From assembly GCF_024347535.1 (NCBI RefSeq), contig NZ_AP025497.1, forward strand, positions 1,674,001-1,738,000: DNA of 64,000 nt, read 5' to 3'. Positions 39,801 through 42,299 of the stretch are shown here, in pieces (within the stretch, counting starts at the first letter, position 1; each line of letters starts with the position of its first letter). The stretch comes from Vibrio kanaloae. GTDB lineage: Bacteria > Pseudomonadota > Gammaproteobacteria > Enterobacterales > Vibrionaceae. Made by a program: the position numbers and the translations under genes. The notes under the pieces were generated by a model. It did not search any database and was not told where the DNA came from. It was given only the letters and a program-made list of their open reading frames with translations.

Positions 39801-40588
39801 GTGTCGCCTTCTATCGTCGCCGCATCGTTGGTGCCATTGATCGTCACTTTCACGACTTGCTCTGTGCCGTCTACCGACGTCACCGTGAAGCTTTCGACTT
39901 TGCTGTCGCCAACATTCATCTCATTGAACGCACTGTTCGCCACGAACGTCCACTCGCCGTTTTCCGCGATGCTGAACGTGCCGTAGCTGCCTTCTTTGCT
40001 TGTCGCTGTGAAGGTGTTGTCTGCGTTGTCCACGTCCGTCGCGGTCAAGGTGCCGGTCAAGCTCAACGCCGCATCGGTTTCAGAGGCCACGACCTCAGTA
40101 TTGCCAATAGGGTCATTATTGCTATCAACAAAGGTAGAAAGATTATTAGATTGCTCAATCGAACGAAAGGCATCTAGCAGACTCAAGCTTTGAGTACGAG
40201 ACATACCCAACGCTTCAAAGCCCGTTGTGACAAATTCGGTACCTGGGGTAGTTTCTTGACCATTTCGCTCAATGGTTGCACTGATACTTATACTCGAACC
40301 ATTTTGACCAGCTTCAGTCGCAAACTCTTCGCCTAATTCGGTCGGGTCTTGACCTTCCTCTAAAGCCGCAAAGATATTTGCGATGTCTTGTTCAAGTTCA
40401 ACTTCGCTGCCGTCTTCAGGTGAAAATCGTTTTATTGATATCTGAGATTCATTTGGGGACTCAAGAATTACATCCCCTGGTTGCAGAGACTCACCATCTT
40501 GTAGGACTCGAATCGTACCATCGAGTGAGATAACAATGCGCTGACCAAGTGCAAGTAAACTAACCAAATTCAATACTGTCACGTCCAT
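12893..40588 (-). CDS. Giant LapA-like RTX adhesin with about 74 identical VCBS-type repeats
   Basis: The 9231-residue protein (roughly 0.95 MDa, my estimate) starts at ATG 40586-40588 after AGGGGA. Residues 1 to about 140 form a LapA-type retention module, including ANIFAALEEGQDPTELG. Two VCBS-type repeats, the second chimeric, lead into the identical 103-residue repeats at about residues 277-7877. Each unit contains GTFSVDANGEWTYVL and LTETFTVKSEDGTPQ. The last 1350 residues hold cadherin/VCBS-like modules and a PA14-like domain (about 8080-8170, with GSGDDSLAI). A short RTX-like patch (GGGNDVLVSGTGND) comes next. A von Willebrand A domain follows (about 8765-9020; MIDAS elements DTSGS, GGGTNYE and TDGEP). 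The protein ends in Ca-binding RTX nonapeptides (about 9035-9140) and a type I secretion signal. It is exported C-terminus first and held in the outer membrane by the retention module. The divergent TolC-family gene is the likely exit channel. Role in surface or cell-cell attachment is inferred. Confidence 0.93.
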   Translation of the reverse strand: MDVTVLNLVSLLALGQRIVISLDGTIRVLQDGESLQPGDVILESPNESQISIKRFSPEDGSEVELEQDIANIFAALEEGQDPTELGEEFATEAGQNGSSISISATIERNGQETTPGTEFVTTGFEALGMSRTQSLSLLDAFRSIEQSNNLSTFVDSNNDPIGNTEVVASETDAALSLTGTLTATDVDNADNTFTATSKEGSYGTFSIAENGEWTFVANSAFNEMNVGDSKVESFTVTSVDGTEQVVKVTINGTNDAATIEGDTEVVASETDAALSLTGTLFASDVDNTDNVFQAQTDAAGEYGTFSVDANGEWTYVLNNGNETVDALNVDDTLTETFTVKSEDGTPQVVTITIKGANDGADITGDVAGDVTEDAADNTATGTLFASDVDNTDNVFQAQTDAAGEYGTFSVDANGEWTYVLNNGNETVDALNVDDTLTETFTVKSEDGTPQVVTITIKGANDGADITGDVAGDVTEDAADNTATGTLFASDVDNTDNVFQAQTDAAGEYGTFSVDANGEWTYVLNNGNETVDALNVDDTLTETFTVKSEDGTPQVVTITIKGANDGADITGDVAGDVTEDAADNTATGTLFASDVDNTDNVFQAQTDAAGEYGTFSVDANGEWTYVLNNGNETVDALNVDDTLTETFTVKSEDGTPQVVTITIKGANDGADITGDVAGDVTEDAADNTATGTLFASDVDNTDNVFQAQTDAAGEYGTFSVDANGEWTYVLNNGNETVDALNVDDTLTETFTVKSEDGTPQVVTITIKGANDGADITGDVAGDVTEDAADNTATGTLFASDVDNTDNVFQAQTDAAGEYGTFSVDANGEWTYVLNNGNETVDALNVDDTLTETFTVKSEDGTPQVVTITIKGANDGADITGDVAGDVTEDAADNTATGTLFASDVDNTDNVFQAQTDAAGEYGTFSVDANGEWTYVLNNGNETVDALNVDDTLTETFTVKSEDGTPQVVTITIKGANDGADITGDVAGDVTEDAADNTATGTLFASDVDNTDNVFQAQTDAAGEYGTFSVDANGEWTYVLNNGNETVDALNVDDTLTETFTVKSEDGTPQVVTITIKGANDGADITGDVAGDVTEDAADNTATGTLFASDVDNTDNVFQAQTDAAGEYGTFSVDANGEWTYVLNNGNETVDALNVDDTLTETFTVKSEDGTPQVVTITIKGANDGADITGDVAGDVTEDAADNTATGTLFASDVDNTDNVFQAQTDAAGEYGTFSVDANGEWTYVLNNGNETVDALNVDDTLTETFTVKSEDGTPQVVTITIKGANDGADITGDVAGDVTEDAADNTATGTLFASDVDNTDNVFQAQTDAAGEYGTFSVDANGEWTYVLNNGNETVDALNVDDTLTETFTVKSEDGTPQVVTITIKGANDGADITGDVAGDVTEDAADNTATGTLFASDVDNTDNVFQAQTDAAGEYGTFSVDANGEWTYVLNNGNETVDALNVDDTLTETFTVKSEDGTPQVVTITIKGANDGADITGDVAGDVTEDAADNTATGTLFASDVDNTDNVFQAQTDAAGEYGTFSVDANGEWTYVLNNGNETVDALNVDDTLTETFTVKSEDGTPQVVTITIKGANDGADITGDVAGDVTEDAADNTATGTLFASDVDNTDNVFQAQTDAAGEYGTFSVDANGEWTYVLNNGNETVDALNVDDTLTETFTVKSEDGTPQVVTITIKGANDGADITGDVAGDVTEDAADNTATGTLFASDVDNTDNVFQAQTDAAGEYGTFSVDANGEWTYVLNNGNETVDALNVDDTLTETFTVKSEDGTPQVVTITIKGANDGADITGDVAGDVTEDAADNTATGTLFASDVDNTDNVFQAQTDAAGEYGTFSVDANGEWTYVLNNGNETVDALNVDDTLTETFTVKSEDGTPQVVTITIKGANDGADITGDVAGDVTEDAADNTATGTLFASDVDNTDNVFQAQTDAAGEYGTFSVDANGEWTYVLNNGNETVDALNVDDTLTETFTVKSEDGTPQVVTITIKGANDGADITGDVAGDVTEDAADNTATGTLFASDVDNTDNVFQAQTDAAGEYGTFSVDANGEWTYVLNNGNETVDALNVDDTLTETFTVKSEDGTPQVVTITIKGANDGADITGDVAGDVTEDAADNTATGTLFASDVDNTDNVFQAQTDAAGEYGTFSVDANGEWTYVLNNGNETVDALNVDDTLTETFTVKSEDGTPQVVTITIKGANDGADITGDVAGDVTEDAADNTATGTLFASDVDNTDNVFQAQTDAAGEYGTFSVDANGEWTYVLNNGNETVDALNVDDTLTETFTVKSEDGTPQVVTITIKGANDGADITGDVAGDVTEDAADNTATGTLFASDVDNTDNVFQAQTDAAGEYGTFSVDANGEWTYVLNNGNETVDALNVDDTLTETFTVKSEDGTPQVVTITIKGANDGADITGDVAGDVTEDAADNTATGTLFASDVDNTDNVFQAQTDAAGEYGTFSVDANGEWTYVLNNGNETVDALNVDDTLTETFTVKSEDGTPQVVTITIKGANDGADITGDVAGDVTEDAADNTATGTLFASDVDNTDNVFQAQTDAAGEYGTFSVDANGEWTYVLNNGNETVDALNVDDTLTETFTVKSEDGTPQVVTITIKGANDGADITGDVAGDVTEDAADNTATGTLFASDVDNTDNVFQAQTDAAGEYGTFSVDANGEWTYVLNNGNETVDALNVDDTLTETFTVKSEDGTPQVVTITIKGANDGADITGDVAGDVTEDAADNTATGTLFASDVDNTDNVFQAQTDAAGEYGTFSVDANGEWTYVLNNGNETVDALNVDDTLTETFTVKSEDGTPQVVTITIKGANDGADITGDVAGDVTEDAADNTATGTLFASDVDNTDNVFQAQTDAAGEYGTFSVDANGEWTYVLNNGNETVDALNVDDTLTETFTVKSEDGTPQVVTITIKGANDGADITGDVAGDVTEDAADNTATGTLFASDVDNTDNVFQAQTDAAGEYGTFSVDANGEWTYVLNNGNETVDALNVDDTLTETFTVKSEDGTPQVVTITIKGANDGADITGDVAGDVTEDAADNTATGTLFASDVDNTDNVFQAQTDAAGEYGTFSVDANGEWTYVLNNGNETVDALNVDDTLTETFTVKSEDGTPQVVTITIKGANDGADITGDVAGDVTEDAADNTATGTLFASDVDNTDNVFQAQTDAAGEYGTFSVDANGEWTYVLNNGNETVDALNVDDTLTETFTVKSEDGTPQVVTITIKGANDGADITGDVAGDVTEDAADNTATGTLFASDVDNTDNVFQAQTDAAGEYGTFSVDANGEWTYVLNNGNETVDALNVDDTLTETFTVKSEDGTPQVVTITIKGANDGADITGDVAGDVTEDAADNTATGTLFASDVDNTDNVFQAQTDAAGEYGTFSVDANGEWTYVLNNGNETVDALNVDDTLTETFTVKSEDGTPQVVTITIKGANDGADITGDVAGDVTEDAADNTATGTLFASDVDNTDNVFQAQTDAAGEYGTFSVDANGEWTYVLNNGNETVDALNVDDTLTETFTVKSEDGTPQVVTITIKGANDGADITGDVAGDVTEDAADNTATGTLFASDVDNTDNVFQAQTDAAGEYGTFSVDANGEWTYVLNNGNETVDALNVDDTLTETFTVKSEDGTPQVVTITIKGANDGADITGDVAGDVTEDAADNTATGTLFASDVDNTDNVFQAQTDAAGEYGTFSVDANGEWTYVLNNGNETVDALNVDDTLTETFTVKSEDGTPQVVTITIKGANDGADITGDVAGDVTEDAADNTATGTLFASDVDNTDNVFQAQTDAAGEYGTFSVDANGEWTYVLNNGNETVDALNVDDTLTETFTVKSEDGTPQVVTITIKGANDGADITGDVAGDVTEDAADNTATGTLFASDVDNTDNVFQAQTDAAGEYGTFSVDANGEWTYVLNNGNETVDALNVDDTLTETFTVKSEDGTPQVVTITIKGANDGADITGDVAGDVTEDAADNTATGTLFASDVDNTDNVFQAQTDAAGEYGTFSVDANGEWTYVLNNGNETVDALNVDDTLTETFTVKSEDGTPQVVTITIKGANDGADITGDVAGDVTEDAADNTATGTLFASDVDNTDNVFQAQTDAAGEYGTFSVDANGEWTYVLNNGNETVDALNVDDTLTETFTVKSEDGTPQVVTITIKGANDGADITGDVAGDVTEDAADNTATGTLFASDVDNTDNVFQAQTDAAGEYGTFSVDANGEWTYVLNNGNETVDALNVDDTLTETFTVKSEDGTPQVVTITIKGANDGADITGDVAGDVTEDAADNTATGTLFASDVDNTDNVFQAQTDAAGEYGTFSVDANGEWTYVLNNGNETVDALNVDDTLTETFTVKSEDGTPQVVTITIKGANDGADITGDVAGDVTEDAADNTATGTLFASDVDNTDNVFQAQTDAAGEYGTFSVDANGEWTYVLNNGNETVDALNVDDTLTETFTVKSEDGTPQVVTITIKGANDGADITGDVAGDVTEDAADNTATGTLFASDVDNTDNVFQAQTDAAGEYGTFSVDANGEWTYVLNNGNETVDALNVDDTLTETFTVKSEDGTPQVVTITIKGANDGADITGDVAGDVTEDAADNTATGTLFASDVDNTDNVFQAQTDAAGEYGTFSVDANGEWTYVLNNGNETVDALNVDDTLTETFTVKSEDGTPQVVTITIKGANDGADITGDVAGDVTEDAADNTATGTLFASDVDNTDNVFQAQTDAAGEYGTFSVDANGEWTYVLNNGNETVDALNVDDTLTETFTVKSEDGTPQVVTITIKGANDGADITGDVAGDVTEDAADNTATGTLFASDVDNTDNVFQAQTDAAGEYGTFSVDANGEWTYVLNNGNETVDALNVDDTLTETFTVKSEDGTPQVVTITIKGANDGADITGDVAGDVTEDAADNTATGTLFASDVDNTDNVFQAQTDAAGEYGTFSVDANGEWTYVLNNGNETVDALNVDDTLTETFTVKSEDGTPQVVTITIKGANDGADITGDVAGDVTEDAADNTATGTLFASDVDNTDNVFQAQTDAAGEYGTFSVDANGEWTYVLNNGNETVDALNVDDTLTETFTVKSEDGTPQVVTITIKGANDGADITGDVAGDVTEDAADNTATGTLFASDVDNTDNVFQAQTDAAGEYGTFSVDANGEWTYVLNNGNETVDALNVDDTLTETFTVKSEDGTPQVVTITIKGANDGADITGDVAGDVTEDAADNTATGTLFASDVDNTDNVFQAQTDAAGEYGTFSVDANGEWTYVLNNGNETVDALNVDDTLTETFTVKSEDGTPQVVTITIKGANDGADITGDVAGDVTEDAADNTATGTLFASDVDNTDNVFQAQTDAAGEYGTFSVDANGEWTYVLNNGNETVDALNVDDTLTETFTVKSEDGTPQVVTITIKGANDGADITGDVAGDVTEDAADNTATGTLFASDVDNTDNVFQAQTDAAGEYGTFSVDANGEWTYVLNNGNETVDALNVDDTLTETFTVKSEDGTPQVVTITIKGANDGADITGDVAGDVTEDAADNTATGTLFASDVDNTDNVFQAQTDAAGEYGTFSVDANGEWTYVLNNGNETVDALNVDDTLTETFTVKSEDGTPQVVTITIKGANDGADITGDVAGDVTEDAADNTATGTLFASDVDNTDNVFQAQTDAAGEYGTFSVDANGEWTYVLNNGNETVDALNVDDTLTETFTVKSEDGTPQVVTITIKGANDGADITGDVAGDVTEDAADNTATGTLFASDVDNTDNVFQAQTDAAGEYGTFSVDANGEWTYVLNNGNETVDALNVDDTLTETFTVKSEDGTPQVVTITIKGANDGADITGDVAGDVTEDAADNTATGTLFASDVDNTDNVFQAQTDAAGEYGTFSVDANGEWTYVLNNGNETVDALNVDDTLTETFTVKSEDGTPQVVTITIKGANDGADITGDVAGDVTEDAADNTATGTLFASDVDNTDNVFQAQTDAAGEYGTFSVDANGEWTYVLNNGNETVDALNVDDTLTETFTVKSEDGTPQVVTITIKGANDGADITGDVAGDVTEDAADNTATGTLFASDVDNTDNVFQAQTDAAGEYGTFSVDANGEWTYVLNNGNETVDALNVDDTLTETFTVKSEDGTPQVVTITIKGANDGADITGDVAGDVTEDAADNTATGTLFASDVDNTDNVFQAQTDAAGEYGTFSVDANGEWTYVLNNGNETVDALNVDDTLTETFTVKSEDGTPQVVTITIKGANDGADITGDVAGDVTEDAADNTATGTLFASDVDNTDNVFQAQTDAAGEYGTFSVDANGEWTYVLNNGNETVDALNVDDTLTETFTVKSEDGTPQVVTITIKGANDGADITGDVAGDVTEDAADNTATGTLFASDVDNTDNVFQAQTDAAGEYGTFSVDANGEWTYVLNNGNETVDALNVDDTLTETFTVKSEDGTPQVVTITIKGANDGADITGDVAGDVTEDAADNTATGTLFASDVDNTDNVFQAQTDAAGEYGTFSVDANGEWTYVLNNGNETVDALNVDDTLTETFTVKSEDGTPQVVTITIKGANDGADITGDVAGDVTEDAADNTATGTLFASDVDNTDNVFQAQTDAAGEYGTFSVDANGEWTYVLNNGNETVDALNVDDTLTETFTVKSEDGTPQVVTITIKGANDGADITGDVAGDVTEDAADNTATGTLFASDVDNTDNVFQAQTDAAGEYGTFSVDANGEWTYVLNNGNETVDALNVDDTLTETFTVKSEDGTPQVVTITIKGANDGADITGDVAGDVTEDAADNTATGTLFASDVDNTDNVFQAQTDAAGEYGTFSVDANGEWTYVLNNGNETVDALNVDDTLTETFTVKSEDGTPQVVTITIKGANDGADITGDVAGDVTEDAADNTATGTLFASDVDNTDNVFQAQTDAAGEYGTFSVDANGEWTYVLNNGNETVDALNVDDTLTETFTVKSEDGTPQVVTITIKGANDGADITGDVAGDVTEDAADNTATGTLFASDVDNTDNVFQAQTDAAGEYGTFSVDANGEWTYVLNNGNETVDALNVDDTLTETFTVKSEDGTPQVVTITIKGANDGADITGDVAGDVTEDAADNTATGTLFASDVDNTDNVFQAQTDAAGEYGTFSVDANGEWTYVLNNGNETVDALNVDDTLTETFTVKSEDGTPQVVTITIKGANDGADITGDVAGDVTEDAADNTATGTLFASDVDNTDNVFQAQTDAAGEYGTFSVDANGEWTYVLNNGNETVDALNVDDTLTETFTVKSEDGTPQVVTITIKGANDGADITGDVAGDVTEDAADNTATGTLFASDVDNTDNVFQAQTDAAGEYGTFSVDANGEWTYVLNNGNETVDALNVDDTLTETFTVKSEDGTPQVVTITIKGANDGADITGDVAGDVTEDAADNTATGTLFASDVDNTDNVFQAQTDAAGEYGTFSVDANGEWTYVLNNGNETVDALNVDDTLTETFTVKSEDGTPQVVTITIKGANDGADITGDVAGDVTEDAADNTATGTLFASDVDNTDNVFQAQTDAAGEYGTFSVDANGEWTYVLNNGNETVDALNVDDTLTETFTVKSEDGTPQVVTITIKGANDGADITGDVAGDVTEDAADNTATGTLFASDVDNTDNVFQAQTDAAGEYGTFSVDANGEWTYVLNNGNETVDALNVDDTLTETFTVKSEDGTPQVVTITIKGANDGADITGDVAGDVTEDAADNTATGTLFASDVDNTDNVFQAQTDAAGEYGTFSVDANGEWTYVLNNGNETVDALNVDDTLTETFTVKSEDGTPQVVTITIKGANDGADITGDVAGDVTEDAADNTATGTLFASDVDNTDNVFQAQTDAAGEYGTFSVDANGEWTYVLNNGNETVDALNVDDTLTETFTVKSEDGTPQVVTITIKGANDAATVTISQQSPITTDEDTVTFIEWDFFGISDVDSPDSALGIVITDLPDDGKLEYKDSDGFWQSVELGTDLNKSQFDAGEVRFTPDPDESGYDSYATEGVGDQKQDYAEIGFKPTDGVNVGEPATITINVTPDADKPTIFTSTDGLHLPSQEFAVSTWEDIDLGSNGHGIDANILISVIDALDKQDATATSTGDAQGSTTPKDNAVLVTGLVFLDVNKTYDFVGSGDDSLAIRIGGELVDQARWGSNSGIISSGNEFKPPVSGFYPIEIYHHNQSGPGNFDINVSVNGKGAIDLNSTNFGIVSDSSQLDSIEVRTSELKSENGLEFYQTYGMNEGEQDTAIPISKLTPQLNDTDDSEELSVSVEGLPSGAVLSDGSNSHTFSGSTESFDITDWDLSTLTVQPPSGSHDDFDIHVVATASEKESASTANTSTTISVTVHENAPTVTNSDIGIVHEDHDLSGNVLLNDSDIDNTLTISSISIGGREHAVGQTVTLDAGDLVVNTDGSYMFEPNQNWSGQLPTVTYTTNTGTEDNLVIDVVGIADKPTVEVSLSGNSQPIFSSTFLTWGTTTEQFQSGNFNKALFNIRNEQSDSQAWGENLYGSSYVNNYLVSHNGGQDSLYAQAHYNSYATNDVLVGANGISGQSLYAGGGNDVLVSGTGNDGVYGGTGTDTLIVKGNLGDYEIDDSKWSINDKWLSFTTTEHGQATTKEVHNVEYVQFDDGIYQIDTTSGQLTAVQPLYVDYSVDISASVTDLDGSEYLSSVVLSGLPQGTLLYDSAGTLLGTASGQGEITLDGFDLADNNQSVSLQDLVVRVPGADAGNVALKVEVESTEKETGISTSATADDSIQLSGFEGHTESADSQNINLGNEHNINVADLSGDIVTQGQDYNIAFMVDTSGSVSQQSLNAMKGQLKEVFESLIESTGTGNSGSVNVFITDFNDYALKSVSVNLNSLSDYDDSELEDLVNKFVSGGGTNYEDAFNTAANWFSDVKQSNPDAVNKAYFITDGEPTYFNKEIDNPRLLDYRGHWNDVYLNDVTGGNYVQGQTYSYHNQVTIDEIGTLRVYGNVKGYMRPDGEGGFGYAEHITNWNDMMDESLNAYANLAEDGVEVEAIGIGNNIQENVLNQFDSDRKVAVGVDADKLADAILGGTEERLPGSDSVDGGAGDDILFGDALHFNGVSEQGYAGIEQYVASKLGASDVTDAQVHEYIREHVEEFVQAGTNDKGDTLQGGLGDDILFGQGGNDTLLGGLGSEILTGGDDADIFKWVDGDLDGSTDRITDFSVAEGDKVDLSDLFTDVTEQSDATALLNTIGNSITGDSNHSALTVEKGGQQVTIEFDGLSVTDLTNSLSTILVIKDD
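16959..39761 (-). repeat. Tandem array: 73.8 copies of a 309-bp coding unit
   Basis: The period is exactly 309 bases (103 codons) for 22,803 bases, between TCGTTCGCACC at the low end and GGTGCCCGTC at the high end. All copies translate to the same protein in the coding frame. The overlapping antisense frames also repeat unchanged, so even silent differences are absent as far as I can see. One unit counted by hand has 183 G+C of 309 (59%), clearly higher than the flanking parts of the same gene. Such identity points to recent expansion or continual homogenisation by recombination. Copy number in any assembly should be treated as approximate. Confidence 0.97.
39759..40099 (-). repeat. Divergent 99-codon VCBS repeat bounded by a 44-bp exact duplication
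   Basis: The 44 bases at 39759-39802 recur exactly at 40056-40099, 297 bases (99 codons) apart, encoding ASETDAALSLTGT. The repeat between them differs from the 103-residue unit (for example GTFSIAENGEWTFVANSAF, and a deletion of four residues). The copy beginning at 39802 and running down into the array is a hybrid: it starts with the 99-codon type and continues as the 103-codon type. Confidence 0.9.
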
Positions 40589-40991
40589 ATAATCCCCTAA
40601 AACCCACTTTTCATTAGCAACGTCAAACTTATGACATCTTATTTATAATATTAGTTAAAATATAACACTTAACAACGTATAATTCCTAGTTATGAATCTA
40701 GTATTTATCAAGCTAAGTGACAAGGTAATGACAGTGGTCACATCACACAATAATCAAAGTGCTCATATCAACGATATAAGCTATTGTGTTTACGGCAAAT
40801 AATAGGTTTAAACACATAAGATTAATGCTCTCGATAACACCATAAAATGCGCATTAATCTGTTAACATTTTTACAACTATTTACGTTCACTAGGTTAGCG
40901 AACGTGATTTTTTTGGCGGTTCACCTAAAATTCATATATAACGATAGAAATTGAAGACTTAGGTGTGGGCTTAATTGTGGGGAGATGTAAA
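40589..40991. other. Divergent control region between the adhesin and TolC-family genes
   Basis: These 403 AT-rich bases hold the promoters of both the adhesin gene (minus) and the TolC/OmpA pair (plus). No ORF is supportable here. The only motif I can name is a CRP-like site at 40727-40742. No convincing -35/-10 pairs stood out. Confidence 0.5.
40727..40742. promoter_or_regulatory. Possible CRP-binding site
   Basis: AATGA, six bases, TCACA: the right half is a perfect CRP half-site and the left half keeps the TGA core. It lies about 140 bases before the adhesin start. The match is moderate and by eye. Confidence 0.3.
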
Positions 40992-42299
40992 TTGAATTGG
41001 GTTCAAAAAACAACATTGGGGTTAGCTATAAGTTTGAGCTTACCTGCGGCGGCGCAAACCTTAGAACAAGCCGTTGCGTTTACTCTAGAAGGTAATCCTG
41101 AAATTAAAAGTGCGTATAACGAATACGTGAGTAAACGTTACCTAAATGATGCTTCCGGTGGTGCTTACCGGCCGAGCATAGATTTGGATGGTGGAATTGG
41201 CTATGAGCATACGGATCTCGTCACTAACCAGAACACGACAGATCTGACTCGAAAGGAAGCGACGATTACTTTGACTCAGTTAATTTGGGATGGCGCAAAT
41301 ACTTCCAACGATATTGATCGTACCGCGGCTGATGCAGAATCTGTTCGTTACCAATTACTCTCTAACGCCCAAGATATCGCTCTAGAGGTAACCAAAATAT
41401 ACCTTGATGCTGTGAAAGCTTATGAAGTACTCACCCTTTCTGAAAACAACCTAGCAACACACAAGGATATCTACAGCGATATTAAAAAACGTGTCGAATC
41501 AGGTATTGGTTCTACAGCAGATATGTCCCAAGTAGAAGCTCGTATTGCTAAAGCTCATGGTAATTTACTCGCAGCGCAAAACAATTTGTTTGATACACAT
41601 ACTCAATTTAAGCGTATTGTTGGACAGTCACCTTTAGGTTTAGTGTTTCCGCGAGCGGACGCTGGAGCAATTCCTTACACCGTAGATGGCGCTCTTGCGA
41701 AAGCTTTTAACCAACACCCTGTAATCAAAATTGCACAAGCCGATGTGGACTCAGCTAAGTTCCAATATAAACAGTCTAAAAGCTCAAATTACCCGACCGT
41801 TTCTTTTGAAGCAGCTCAAACCTGGCGTGACGATGCTGGCGGTAATGAAGGTAGCAGCGATGAGTTTTCTGCTATGGTTCGTTTAAGGTACAACCTGTAT
41901 AACGGTGGTTCAGACCAAGACCGTGCAGAAAGTGCAGCTTACCAACTCAACAAGGCCAAAGACCTTCGCGAGAGCACTTACCGTAATGTAGAAGAGAGTT
42001 TACGCCTCTCGTGGAGCGCTCTGGATTTAACCGTACAACAAAAAGAGTTCTTATCAGACCACGTAGACTCAGCATCAGATACGGTTATCTCTTACGAGAA
42101 GCAATACCGCATCGGTAAACGAACACTTCTGGATTTACTTAACACTGAGAATGAACTCTTTGAAGCTCGTAAAGGTTATTTAGATGCCAAGTATGATGAA
42201 CAATATGCTAAATATCGGGTCATGAACGCGACCGGTAATTTGCTGACAGGTTTACGTGTCGATATCCCACAAGAATGGAATGAAAAGGTAGAATATTAA
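40992..42299 (+). CDS. TolC-family type I secretion outer-membrane channel (LapE/AggA-like)
   Basis: I chose the TTG at 40992 because GGGGAG sits 7 bases upstream and the product then starts with a compact signal peptide (MNWVQKTTLGLAISLSLPAA, cleaved near AAAQT); a GTG at 40965 would add nine residues. The mature protein shows the duplicated outer-membrane efflux pattern: LEQAVAFTLEGNPEIKSAYN in the first half, ALAKAFNQHPVIKIAQADVD in the second, and LRYNLYNGGSDQDR before the last helices. TolC-type trimers form the outer-membrane pore of type I secretion. Being divergent from the giant adhesin gene, it is most likely its dedicated exit channel. Its stop overlaps the next ATG by one base (TAATG). 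Confidence 0.88.
   Translation: MNWVQKTTLGLAISLSLPAAAQTLEQAVAFTLEGNPEIKSAYNEYVSKRYLNDASGGAYRPSIDLDGGIGYEHTDLVTNQNTTDLTRKEATITLTQLIWDGANTSNDIDRTAADAESVRYQLLSNAQDIALEVTKIYLDAVKAYEVLTLSENNLATHKDIYSDIKKRVESGIGSTADMSQVEARIAKAHGNLLAAQNNLFDTHTQFKRIVGQSPLGLVFPRADAGAIPYTVDGALAKAFNQHPVIKIAQADVDSAKFQYKQSKSSNYPTVSFEAAQTWRDDAGGNEGSSDEFSAMVRLRYNLYNGGSDQDRAESAAYQLNKAKDLRESTYRNVEESLRLSWSALDLTVQQKEFLSDHVDSASDTVISYEKQYRIGKRTLLDLLNTENELFEARKGYLDAKYDEQYAKYRVMNATGNLLTGLRVDIPQEWNEKVEY

Noticed and set aside
17121..39986. Seventy-four short plus-strand frames of 92-102 codons repeated every 309 bases
   Set aside because: They are shadows of the adhesin repeat in another antisense frame, with no ribosome binding sites.
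17147..40177. A 7676-codon open frame on the plus strand, antisense to the adhesin
   Set aside because: It exists only because the repeat unit has no stop in that frame, so the whole array stays open. The product is rich in Arg, Val, His and Cys, resembles no family known to me, and has no plausible start signal.
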